DNA of 64,000 bases from Tetrahymena thermophila SB210. Lineage: Eukaryota > Ciliophora > Oligohymenophorea > Hymenostomatida > Tetrahymenidae. The notes beneath the pieces are model-generated. The model did not search any database. It was not told the DNA's origin and worked only from the letters and a program-made list of their open reading frames with translations. A program made the position numbers and the translations under genes. This document shows, piece after piece, positions 51,081 to 62,900 of this stretch; positions within the stretch are counted from its first letter, which is position 1; every line of letters starts with the position of its first letter. The stretch lies in assembly GCF_000189635.1 (NCBI RefSeq), contig NW_002476434.1, positions 1,302,001 to 1,366,000 of the forward strand, read 5' to 3'.

Positions 51081-52914
51081 TCATTTATTTTATAAATAAA
51101 AAATTATCAGAACTATTTTTAAAAGAAATGTTCTAATTATAAATAATACTTTTTTTTAAAAGATAATAATTAATTGATTAAGGGTAAAAAAGAATATTAA
51201 AATTTAATTCATGATATTTTGAAAATTGTGTGTGGTTGTTTTACTCAATAAATTTGCAATCTAAATGGTGAAAATGGAACTTATTTTAAAAATTATCAAA
51301 TTAAAATGATATATAAATCTTATGAAGTAAAAGTGAAAAAAACTAATTTTGTTTTCTTGATTTTAAACTAGCACCTCATTTTGGAGTGATAAAATTCAAC
51401 TATAAATTAGAGTAAAATACTCATTTGTTATTGGAGACTGTGTAAAACTAATTAATTACCATTCTAATATTAATTTATCAGATTTATTTTGTTTAATAAT
51501 TAATTAGCAAGCTACAGAATTGATAAAAATTCATAAAAAAAGATAGAAAAATTAGTTATTAAATAAATTTAAATATCAAATAGAAATTTTTAACCAACTA
51601 CTTTCTTTCTAATCAGATCATTATTGTATAAATTATCTAAAAAATATATTTCATATTTTGAAAATAATTTATTAATTTTCATTTTTAAAATAAATTTTCA
51701 CCTTTAGAAAAAGATATCAAGAGTTTTAATAGATACTTATTATTAAAAGTGTTGAATAATTAAAAATAAATATACTAATTTCTTTAAATTTTATGATCAA
51801 AAATTTGTAATTAAGAATTTTTACTGAATTTATATAAAATTATTTTAAAGTTTTATAAAAAAAGATTAAAAGCATTTTCTTATCTAATTGCATTTATTCT
51901 TAAAAGAACCTTATTTAATTTAGATTTAAGATTTTCAAAATAATAAAGCTTTTATTTAACCAGCGCGCTCATATAAAAATTAAGTGTTTTTCTTTTGCTC
52001 TGTATTATTTAAATTTATTACTGTCTGTTTTTTAGGCTAAGAAGTAAAGAATTTTTCATTCTTTTTTTTAAAACCTCAATATAAATGATGAATTACATAT
52101 AAAAAATTACATCCCAAATAATTTCGCAATCTTATTCTTGTCAAAAAAAATTTATAAGAAGCATTAATAAATTTAATTAATCATTTACTTTGATTGATAA
52201 ATTCAATCTACAAAAATCATTTAAATAGATGATAATAATAATATAATAATAGTAATAAAAAAATAATAATAACTAATTAAGTCTTTTATATTTTGTATTT
52301 TCAGAATTATTTGAATTATTTTATTACAAATTATCTTCTTTTGAAATAAGCTAAAATCAAAGTAAATTATTTAAGGTAAGCAGTTAATTTACTTATATAA
52401 ATACATCAATAGAATAAAAACAGAAAAAAGCTGATTTAATAATCTTGCTAGAAAATTTCTGATTATCATGATTTTAAAATGCAATTATTTAAATCAATTT
52501 TAGTACTATTTTTCAGTGCATATTTCTAAATCGAAAGAATTGTATTTTTTTTCAAAAATTAAAAAATATAGATTACATTTCATATTGATCCAAAGGCAAT
52601 ATTCAATAAATAACTCTTTACGAATCAAAATACTTTGATTTTTTATCAAATAGTAAAAGCTTATTTTGATTAAGAAGTTGATGAAGGAATATATATACTT
52701 TTAAAAGATTCAATTTAATTAATAGAAATCAAAAATAATAAATATAATCAATCAAAGAAATTTATTTAGATTAATTTAAATCTAAAAAATTTGTTTAAAT
52801 ATAATTTTAAGCATAATAACAAACATTAATTACTATTATTGCTACTGTTTTAAAAGATGTTTTATTTAGATTAAATATATTTCCTAAAAGAAATCTAAGT
52901 TAATAAATATTTAT

Positions 52915-52985
52915 ATATATCACATAGCACTTCCAGGATTAAAGTTTTGTGGTAGCTCTATCGCAAGGGTAAAAATTTTGGAATT
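52915..52985. other. GC-richer island 3' of copy E
   Basis: About 70 bp (CACTTCCAGGATTAAAG.. to ..TCGCAAGGG) found only in this block, with composition unlike its surroundings. Both strands give short gene-like frames; a small RNA is also possible. No boundaries assigned. Confidence 0.3.
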
Positions 52986-53423
52986 CATAATTTTTGCACA
53001 AAAATTAAAAAATTTTTTGATGGCACACTTACTATTTTTCTTTTAATTTATCAAAATATATTAGAAGATAAATTTTTGTTTATAAATAATCAATTCAATT
53101 AATTATATTGCAAAATGATATATATTTTAAAAAACATTGAGAAATAAATAGCTTGCGCGGTAAAATAAATAATAAAAGAAATATAGTGGATTAAAATAGA
53201 AACAATAAATATAAAAAAATGGATACTTAATTAACACTTGAATAAATAATAGAGAAGAAAAATAAGATATAGCTTTGAATAAATTAAGAATAAAAAAAAA
53301 TGAATTTTTCATAATTGGTTCATAATGTTATGCTAAAATAATTTAAATTAAAGTCTAATAAATAAATATATAAATAAATAAACAAATAGATTTTCTTAGC
53401 TTATTTTAAGCGTTTATATAATT

Positions 53424-54062
53424 TCATTTCTTTTTCTTATATGTTTTTATTTTTAATGGTTAGTTATTTTCGATGCAATTTAGCATAAAGAAAATTAGCG
53501 TTTGATGTTCATTTGTATTAGAAACTTTTGATTGTATTAACCATGATTCAGATGAATTAACTAGATAGTGATAGAATATATTCTTTAATTTTTGACTTTA
53601 AACAATGCTTTGTAGCTGAAAATTCCATCTATTAGCCTTAATATTTACTTTCTTAGATACAACTTTTTTGATTTAGGAAAAGGTTATTAGGGAGTTTTTA
53701 TTGTACATTTATTAATATTTTCTAATAGTATCCCCATCTTACAATTTAATTAAATAATTTAGAAAACTTTTTAAGATGTTTTTTATCATATTTTATAATT
53801 GGTTATGTTTATTTTTAGAGACTTCAAACTATTCATCATCAACATCAGAGTATTAAGCAGATCTCTATTATGAATTCTAAAATTCTCTGCAAGAAACTTG
53901 TAATTAATTTTGAGAAGATATCTCTTTTAGACTAATGTCATTGCACGTACTATTCCATGAAGACTCTACATTTAGCTCATCCTCAGAAATTTTTTCATAA
54001 ACAATATCTAGAAATATGTTTATGATACTATTAAGAGCAGTTTATTTTGGTTAGCTGGTCAT
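53424..54062 (-). CDS. Orphan array protein, copy E (212 aa, diverged)
   Basis: Intact ORF, ATG 54062 to TGA 53424. Starts MTSQPKQTALNSIINIFLDI. Much diverged in the first 90 residues: the Cys pair is lost (STCND). The core is retained: MIKNILKSFLNYL, KKVVSKKVNIKANRWNFQL, NIFYHYLVN, LNCIENNQPLKIK and KKKK. Numerous nucleotide changes without a frame break argue for selection on the protein. It lacks the conserved upstream block of A-D, so it may be regulated differently or represent an older lineage. It occupies the first slot of unit III. Confidence 0.8.
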
Positions 54063-57000
54063 TATTTATTTTAATTATTAATTGTTATTTTGATTTATTT
54101 ATTATACTTCTTCTGTATTTATTGATCGCTTTAATACAAATAAGAGCAATGATAAATTATTACCCTTACTTTTCTAAAAATCAAGCTAATTTTTGTTTAA
54201 GTAACAAATGATTTGAAAAGCATAAACCAAAAAGTATGATAATTCCTTATTTTAAAACTTTATCTGAAGGCAAGATTTAATTAATTATTTAAAAAAAATA
54301 GTAAAGTAAAGTCATAAAGTAATTTCAGCAAATTGGTCTTCTTTGGATAACTTATAATAAGCAATTATTGTTTAGAAAATATTTTTTATTAATTTGAAAT
54401 AAGTTAAATCCTTTTATTGATGTTTTTCATCATTCAATATTTTTTGAAAAAATATTTTAATCTAATATTCTCTAGCCTTAATTTATAATTTTAATTTTTG
54501 GGAATAAAATAGGTAATATATTAGCTTTATTTTAAAAGATCACAAAAATATACACATTTTACTATTATTTAAAGTATTTATGTATGGAAAAGTGAATAAA
54601 TTTAAAAAATAAAAAGCTATTTGTTATCTAAAAATGAAATTCTTTTTGCTAAGAGACATTTCTATATTTAAATAAATAATGGTAAATAAGCATAAAGAAA
54701 GAAAGAACATTATTGCGATAATTTAATTTAGTATATTTTTAAAAATGTTAGGAGTTAATTTCAAATTTAATGCTGGGAGATAACAACAAAATATTAAAAT
54801 AGCTTTTGTTTCTGAATATAATGTTATATCACATTAATTAATATGTTAGTAAAGTCTTTATTACTTTTATTAGGTGTGATTATTGCTGTTGATATTATGA
54901 TGAAAGATACAAGTAAAAAAACACAAAAGTATGTTTATATTATTAACTTATTTTAGAAATAATAATTGCAAAAAATATCTTAGCAAAAATGATTTATCTG
55001 TTTTTGCTTATTAAAATTATGCTTTTTAGCATTAAAAATCTATCATTTAATTTGAGTAGAAAAAAAATCCAATAAGATGAAAATAATTTTTGGAAAAATT
55101 AGGCTTTTTTATAGTAAGCAAACCATTTATTTTTTTTATCTATTTCTTTCAATGAATAAATAAATATACATATCTGTTATTTAAATATTGTAAAAAGTTC
55201 TTCTTAGACGTGTTTAATAATAGAAAATTTTTAAATTATTTTCTATTTTCTCAAAACCTTATAATTATTTCATAGATTAAAGAGAATTCATATAATAAAT
55301 ATACCATAGCATATATAAAGAAAACAGAAGTAAAGAATAAGAAAATTTATATGTATGGTGAAATTTTTAATAAAAAATATTGGAAATTATTATTCGATAT
55401 TTCAATCAATTAATTTCACAATTAGAAAGAATCTCTTATCCACTTTTTGTATTTTCCAAATTATTTATTATTAATCAATCTCTCTCCCACTTTTATTTGA
55501 ATATACAGAAACTAAATTATTTATGTGTAAGGAACTAAGTCACAAAAAGATTTTTAGAATTTATTTTTCTTCCTTATCACTAAAAAATAATCTTACCTAA
55601 AATGCGAAAAACAAACATGCATATTTAAATCGAATACTAAAAAAGCATAAAATAAATACTTTTTAGATTATTTTTATAAGTTACTTATAAAATATTTAAT
55701 AATCTTATCTAACTTTTTAATTGATTGCTAAATGATTAACTAACTACTCACTAAAAAATGATTCATTGTATTTAACATTAATAAATTTGAGCTAATTAAT
55801 TTATTTCTATGCAAAGATAACTCATTATTAAAGTAAACTTTGAATATTTTAATCAAAATATTTTTTATTTTGAATTTGCTTACTTGAATACTTTTTGCTT
55901 CTATCTATCTATTTATTTATGAAGTGCTTGAATTTATATCCAACATTATTAATTTACTTCAAATAATGTTATTAATTAAAATCTATTATTATAGTATTTT
56001 TAATTATTCTGCCCCCACCAAATTATGATATCAAAAGAATACTTTATAATTGATAATTGAAGGATCTAGAAAGTAAATCAATTTTCTATTTTAAATTACT
56101 CATAGAAGACTTAAACTATACATTATCATTTTGCAATTGCTTGTGTGCTAAAAAACGACTCTAATATTTGATATAATTTTCTGTTATGTTAGCCTTATAA
56201 TTTATTCCCTTTGAAATGTTTATTTCAATCAAAGTAATAGAGAGTCACTTTTAATTATAAAATAATATTTTATATCAACAGATAAGCAAAAAATAAATAT
56301 AAATACTTTTCCTAAGCAATTAAAAATAATCTCAAAATACTTTTAAATATTTCAGCTTCTACGTTTACATCAAATAGTCTTATTAGTTATATTTCATTAA
56401 AGTATCTTCTTTCAATTATTATTGATTAATCAGGAATACGTATTACTCGCTTAAGCTTAATTTTTCAGAATTACTCTGCTGATAGGGTAGGGATATAGTA
56501 TAAGAATTTACAAATTTATTTGGCATAATCATTCATTAATTGCTTTAGCTCACCAACTCAGAATTCCCCTCTTTGTAACTCTTTTGATAGGGATATTGTA
56601 TAAGAATAATATTCCTAGCTATACCTAAATAAATGAACGAAATTTTTAATAAAAAACTCAAAATAATTTCAAAATTTAAGAAATTAAAAAATAATTTTTC
56701 TAAAATTAAACAAATAAAATAATTTTTAATAATTAAATTCATTTAATATACTTAAAAATTTAATAATAAGTTCAAGATTAATGAGAATTATCTCAATGAG
56801 TAAGATAAAGGGAGAACAACTTTGATATTCATTAAAGATGAATAACTAAATCAATTTTGTTTACAACTCTCTCTACAATAGCTAACGATATTAATTAGTA
56901 TAAAGTTGAAAACCATTTTCATATGCCTAAGGAGTAAAAAATTTGCAAGAAATATTAAAAATAATATTTATTTTCTGAACATATCATTGAGGTGAGAATT

Positions 57001-57780
57001 TTAAAATATTGAATGTAATTTATTGTAATATAAATGGTTGTTGAGTAGCAAATCTAAAAAAAGAAACAATAGACACTAACTATTAGGTTTATAACATCAC
57101 TTAATTTCTAAATTACACAAATAATAGCTTGTTTGATTTATAAGATATAACAAATATTATATACATATTAGATACTTCTACTTTTATTATTTCAATTTCT
57201 ACTAATAAGAAATAACTTTATATTATTCTTAATAATTTATTTACAAGATAAAAATAGTTATATAGGGAGGGAATAAGTAATTGATGGTTTTTGAGCATCC
57301 TCAAAAAAAACTATTTCTAACATAGACAGACATATTTTACTGTACTTATTTATAGCCTAAAACACCCTTCCTAAGTATAAAATACTGAAGATTTTTTTAC
57401 CAAGGTTTAAAATGAATATGGTATAGAAAATAGAATGATGTTCTAAAAATAATTTTACTTTTTTTAATTAAAGATGATGGAATAGCAGATTTAGAGTAAA
57501 AAACAATATTAAAACTTGAATTCATTTATATATTTGTGGTTTTTTTACTCAATAAATTTACAATGTAAATGGTGGAATAGGAAATATATTTTAATTGTTA
57601 TCTTATTAATATGATATTTTGATTCTTATGAAATATATTTATAATAAAACTTTTAATAACTTCTAAGTAGACTAAGCATCTCTTCTTAGAGTGCTAAATT
57701 TCAATTCTAAATTTGTATGGAAATGAGAGAAAAATATCTTTTTTGCTACAGTAGTTCTTGTATAGATAATTAATTTACAT
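54063..57780. other. Noncoding part of unit III
   Basis: AT-rich spacer. A 49-codon plus-strand frame at 54843-54992 begins with a signal-peptide-like MLVKSLLLLLGVIIAVDI but has no support beyond that. A direct repeat of GATAGGGATATTGTATAAGA-like sequence lies near 56481 and 56587. A short run of five C's occurs near 56012. Confidence 0.4.
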
Positions 57781-60382
57781 TTTCAATAATAATTTATCAG
57801 ATTTTTTTGATTAACAATAATCAGAAAGTTTCAATATTAATCAAGATTCATAACAAAAGATAGAAAAATTAGCTATTAAATAAATTAAAAGTATCATAAT
57901 GAAATTTCAAGTAGGCTAATTATAAATCAGAAAAATATTTTTTATATTGCTTAAAATATCAAAAAATGAATATCAATAATGTATTTTAAATATAATTTAA
58001 TCGATTAGCTTTGACTATTAAAGCTAATTATAACTCTGTGAAAGCATTATCGCAAGCAAGCAAGTTTTTATGGATCAAATATATTTATTAAAGCATCAAA
58101 TTTTTAAAAATATTATGATCAATAATTGTAATCTAAACATTTTTTACTTGATTTAGATAAAATTATTTTTAATATTTTATCAAAAAAATGAGAGAAAACT
58201 AAAAAAATTTTATCAAATATTTAAAATTCAACTTAGAAACTATATTATAAGCTACTTTAGCAAATCCCATAAAAAGACTAAAAATTATACAATTACTTTT
58301 CACTGAGCTCATCTATATTTAAATTAGATAGATAGATAAACAAATAAAATTGCTTTTAAAGATAGCAAACAATAACTTTAATATTTGAATTTTTGCAAAA
58401 TGTAATAAATTTCTTATAAGTTAATTAATTATTTCATCTAAAATACAAAGTGAAAATAATTTGATGTGTATGAAAAAATAAATAATCAGCTGTAATAAAA
58501 TTTAATTTTTTTATTACTTTTGTAATTTCTTAATTTATTTACTCTTTTTAATATCAGATATGTGATTGATTACTCATTTATTTTGAGAGTGGTTTATCAA
58601 ATTTTTGTATATTTTGCTAATAATTGTTATAAATTATATAATATGACATATACTATTCTTTTTAGTTTGACTGCTGTATTTTTAAAGAATAATAAGATAT
58701 TAATTATTTTTTTCATGTATTATATCTCTCTTTAACATGAATAACAATCCAACCTAAACAATTTTTTTGATACCAAACATATGGCAATATTAATAGATAT
58801 TTATTTACATGATCATTGTTATAAAAGAATAAACTAAAAAAATGTGAAATATTAATTTTCTAAACCAATCAGGTGTTTCTTTCTTTTAGATTTAAGATTT
58901 AAAAAGTAGTAAAATTTATACTTTACAACAACATTCATGATAATTAATAACTAAGTATTTCTTTACTTTTTGACACTTTAATTACAAATTTTATTTAAAT
59001 TAATTATTTTGTGTTTTGAAGAAAAAAAGTATTAAATTTTTCCCACTTTTTTTAAAACTTGATTGTTAAGGGTTAATAGCATTTAAAATATAATTCAAAT
59101 AATGTTCACAATTTATACTTGTCAAAAATTTTTAGAAGATGCATTATTTTTTAATGATTTTAATAATTCATTAATTATTTTCTTTTTTGATTGAAGAATT
59201 CAGTCAGTCAACAGAAACCATTTATAAAAAAGCTGAAAATAATTAATTACTAAATCCTTTATACTTTAAATTTTAGAAACTATTAGAGCAAGTTTAAAGT
59301 AAAAAAAAATAGCTATCCCTCTTCTATAACATAAGCTCTGCTCTGCCCTGCATTAATATGATAACATAAAAGGTATATTTTAGAAGTTCTACTAACTGTG
59401 TTTTCATCAAAATTTTTAAAAGAAATAATGATCAAATTTTTAAAAGACTTTCATGTAAATTTTAATTATTTAAATCTTATTTGTCGTAGAAATTATAAGA
59501 ATAAAATATTAGCAAATTTAAATTTAATAAGCTAAAGCATTAAAATGGGGGAGTTAAATTTATTTAGCGTACATTCATTATTTTCTATTAATCATTAAAA
59601 ATTGTCATCAATTATAGATCGAGCCATTTCTTTTCAATTTTAAAAAATCTAAGAAAAGTATAATAAGTGTGGGGAAAATGATAAAGTGTTTATATTGAAT
59701 ATTAATTTAAATTGACCTAATAAAAAGTAAAGATTAATTTTCTTTATAATGCTTGAATTCAATTTAAATTATTTCAGGAAACAGTTAATTTACTACATGC
59801 ATAGGTCAATAGAATAAAAAAAATTTATCTTTAAAAAAAGCTGACTCAGTTATCTGACTAGATAACTCCTGATTGACATTTTAATTATTGCGGTGTAATT
59901 ATTTAAATAAATATTAGCGAATTTTTAAAAACATATTTTTCAAGTAAAAGGATTGATTGTATTTCTTTTCAAGAATTAAAAAAAGCTAGAAAAATTGTGA
60001 AAGTATTTATATAAATCTAAAAAGTATTTTCTATAAGATCAATCCTTTTAATCCTTACAATTTAAAATGTTATGATTTATACCAAATTGCAAAAACATAT
60101 TTTAATTAAGAAGTTAAGGAAGGAATATATTTTTAAAAGTTACAATTTAATAAATAGAAATCAAAAGTTATAGATACAACCAATTAAATTAATTTGATTT
60201 CTATATGGCTAAAAACTAATGAGTTTTATTTAGATTAAATATATTTATTAATAGTAATGGGAATTAATACAACAGTTTAAAGAAAATTTAAATAATAATT
60301 TTAATGAATTTTTCATTCAAAATAACACTTAAAAATGTTTTATAAAATGCTTTTATTTTAATTAATAAACTATGTTTCTGTA

Positions 60383-61022
60383 GTTCTTTGAAATATTTAT
60401 TTTATGTTTTAATGTCTTATGGTTAGTTACTTTCTATGCTGTTTAAAAGAATATTAATTAGTCTCTAATGTTCATATAAATTAAACACTTTAAATTTGTA
60501 AAGCTATTGTTAGGAGTAATTGACTAGATAATCTTAAAATATAAGCTTTAAACTTTTATTTTATAGAAGGCTTCTTAGATTTTTCCATCTATTTATTAGT
60601 TATGATATTCACTTTCTTTGACACATATTTTTTAATTCAGAAAAAGGCTTATTGCTTTGTTTGATATATTTATTTACTAATACTTTTATTTTGTGTTTGA
60701 GTCTTATAATTTTATTAAGTATCTTAAAAAGCTCTTTAAAATGTTTTTTATTATTAATTTTGTTTCAATTTAGAGTCGATTCTCTCTTCAAAATAGTCAT
60801 AATCTTCAAATTATTTAGTAGATTTTTAATAGCCTTGGAATGATTTAAAGCACAAACCTCACTATTTAAAAAAAAAATTAATTCATTTTAAAAGCATCTT
60901 TAGATTTAATTGTTTGATGCAGATTCAGTATTTAATTCATTTTATGGAATTTATTAAGCAACTAAAACAAAAAATAAGTTTATTACACTATGCAGAGCAA
61001 TATAATTTTGTTAAGTGTTCAT
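60383..61022 (-). pseudogene. Orphan array protein, copy F (recent pseudogene)
   Basis: Aligns with second-slot copies B and D over the full length from an ATG at 61022 (MNTQQNYIALHSVIN). The frame is lost near 60870-60880 at an A/T homopolymer, and further indels occur in the SEIKKAVSKK and TNRWNF regions. The Cys pair and the KKKK-TGA ending are gone. The degree of decay is modest, so inactivation is more recent than in relics I-IV. Confidence 0.8.
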
Positions 61023-61527
61023 ATACTTTTTTAAAAAAATAATATTTTTATTCATTTTAATAACTTTTTATATCAAGATTTATATATTTTAATGCCACAC
61101 AAATAATTTTCTATCAGCTTTCTTTATTATATGAAAAAATAGAGAGACAAAATATTTATTAAAATTTTAGCTAGTTAAAAGTAAAATATCATTCAAAGTT
61201 ATATTAAGACAATATCTAACAGTTTTTGCTTATAGGAAATTATATAAATTTTTATTCAATATCTTGTAAAATAGAATATTCCTTACCATAAAATAAAGTA
61301 TTAAATAATATTTTTAATAAGCTAATTTATAGTAATAAAAAAGCTTTTAATTTAAATATGTATTATTTAATATTAGCTTACAATGTAATATTTAAAATTT
61401 TTAATTATATATTAGTTAAAATTCATATTACAAAATTTAATAGTAATAACAATTTTAAAATACACTTAAAAGCTATATTTATTTATTTATTTATTTGTTT
61501 AAATTTAACAATTATTTATTTCAATAA

Positions 61528-61549
61528 ATTCTCTAGGGTGCTAGAGAAT
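61528..61549. repeat. Perfect 9-bp-arm hairpin
   Basis: ATTCTCTAG, loop GGTG, CTAGAGAAT. Lies in the spacer between pseudogene F and relic IV. A terminator, protein-binding site or small foldback remain possible; no duplicate seen elsewhere in the window. Confidence 0.5.
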
Positions 61550-62369
61550 ATAACACCAGTCTCATTTTCTTACCAGTATAAAATCAGTCAGCGTAATATT
61601 TGACTCATTTTTATATATTAATATTTTTAAAATAATTTTTATCATATATACATACCTTCTATTATAGATAAATATATTTTCATTTATCATTATATTTTAA
61701 TTCATACAAATTTTTCAAAGTAAATTAATAGTTTTTCGAAAATTAAATTTTTTTTGGGTTGTTTTTGAAAAATTATTGTGAGTAAAAACATAAATAAATA
61801 AATAATTTTCATTTTTATAATTCAATTAAATCTAAATATATCAGAGTTTATTATTAAGTAACTGTTCTTTATATAATCTATATACTGTAAATTTAATTTT
61901 CAAACATAACTTTAAATTTGTTTAATAATTAATTATGATGAGTTTAAAATTTATGAAGATATTATTATTCTCATAAGTAATGTAAAAAATATATTGTAAA
62001 ATCAACTTTCAAAATAAAAGTATTATTTTGTTTAATAATTATCAATCCTTAAGATTCATCTTTTGATTTTTAATCATCCTGGAACTCTTAAATATTAATT
62101 AAAAAAGCTATAGCATAATTAATTAGAATTTTAAAATAAAAAACTTAGATTTTTTTAGTACTAACTTTTTATTTGTTGATTAATAATAAATAAATCAATA
62201 ATAATTCAAATAGAATTTTGCATTTTACTTTATTATAATAGAAATTAACTAAAAGACATAGATAGATTTATAGATGAGTGGGATATTTTTTATTTTGATT
62301 AAAAACAAATAAAAAGGCTTAGCTTGATTATTTATGTCCATCTCTTTATTTATATATTTATATTTTTAT

Positions 62370-62900
62370 GGGTTTCTCTTTTTCAATTTATTTTGTAAGA
62401 TCATCTATCTATCTATAAGTTTTTCATGATTAATTAAATGAGAGCGAGACTTTTGATCCTTGATGCAAAATTTTAGAAGCATTTTTTAAATATTAGTAAA
62501 TTATTGCTTAAAAATTATGGCTTTAAACAACACTCATTAGCAAAATTCCATCTTGTTGTTTTCTAATTAACTTTTTTTTATAAATATTTTTTAATTTCAG
62601 AATAAGAAATTAAATTAATTATAAATAGATTGATACTTTTTTTGATAACAGCATTATTTTACAAGTTTTTAAAATATTTTTGATAACATTTTATTATTGG
62701 AATATTTTGAGGCCTTTATATTATTCATCGTTATTAAAGTCTTTTAGATCTTATACTTAAGGAAAGTATACTCATCAAGCTAGTATTTATTCTACAAGAG
62801 AATATTTCTAATTGTCTTAATTAAATGAATAATCAAATAATTTATGCTTTTATGTTCATCTTTAAAATATGAAATTATTTGATGAAGTTGCTTTTTCTTC
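62370..62900 (-). pseudogene. Old relic of the orphan gene family (relic IV)
   Basis: Aligns at DNA level with relic I (for example AATTTCAGA..TAAATTAAT and TATTCATCGTTATTAAAGTC). The C-terminal end, HEKLID then the KKR-like tail, is readable near 62440-62370 with a frameshift. Unlike relics II and III it keeps the C-terminal region. Confidence 0.55.

Larger units (their letters stand above)
50650..62370. repeat. Higher-order repeat unit III (about 11.7 kb), diverged
   Basis: Relic III, block with the diverged gene E, block with pseudogene F. Conserved noncoding motifs recur in the same order but with more changes than between units I and II. The first block is short (4.8-6.4 kb spacing disturbed) and lacks the MITE-like insertion. 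Confidence 0.7.

Noticed and set aside
53127-53312. Minus-strand ORF rich in Phe/Tyr
   Set aside because: AT-rich background composition, very hydrophobic, no similarity in other blocks.
54843-54992. 49-codon ORF with a signal-peptide-like start
   Set aside because: Only the N-terminus is suggestive; no homologue, no conserved copy; kept only as a note in the spacer entry.
60652-60843. Hydrophobic plus-strand ORF
   Set aside because: Lies antisense within pseudogene F and has no conserved counterpart in intact copies.
61358-61603. Plus-strand 81-codon ORF
   Set aside because: Background composition (Ile/Asn/Lys/Tyr) and not kept in the equivalent positions of other blocks.
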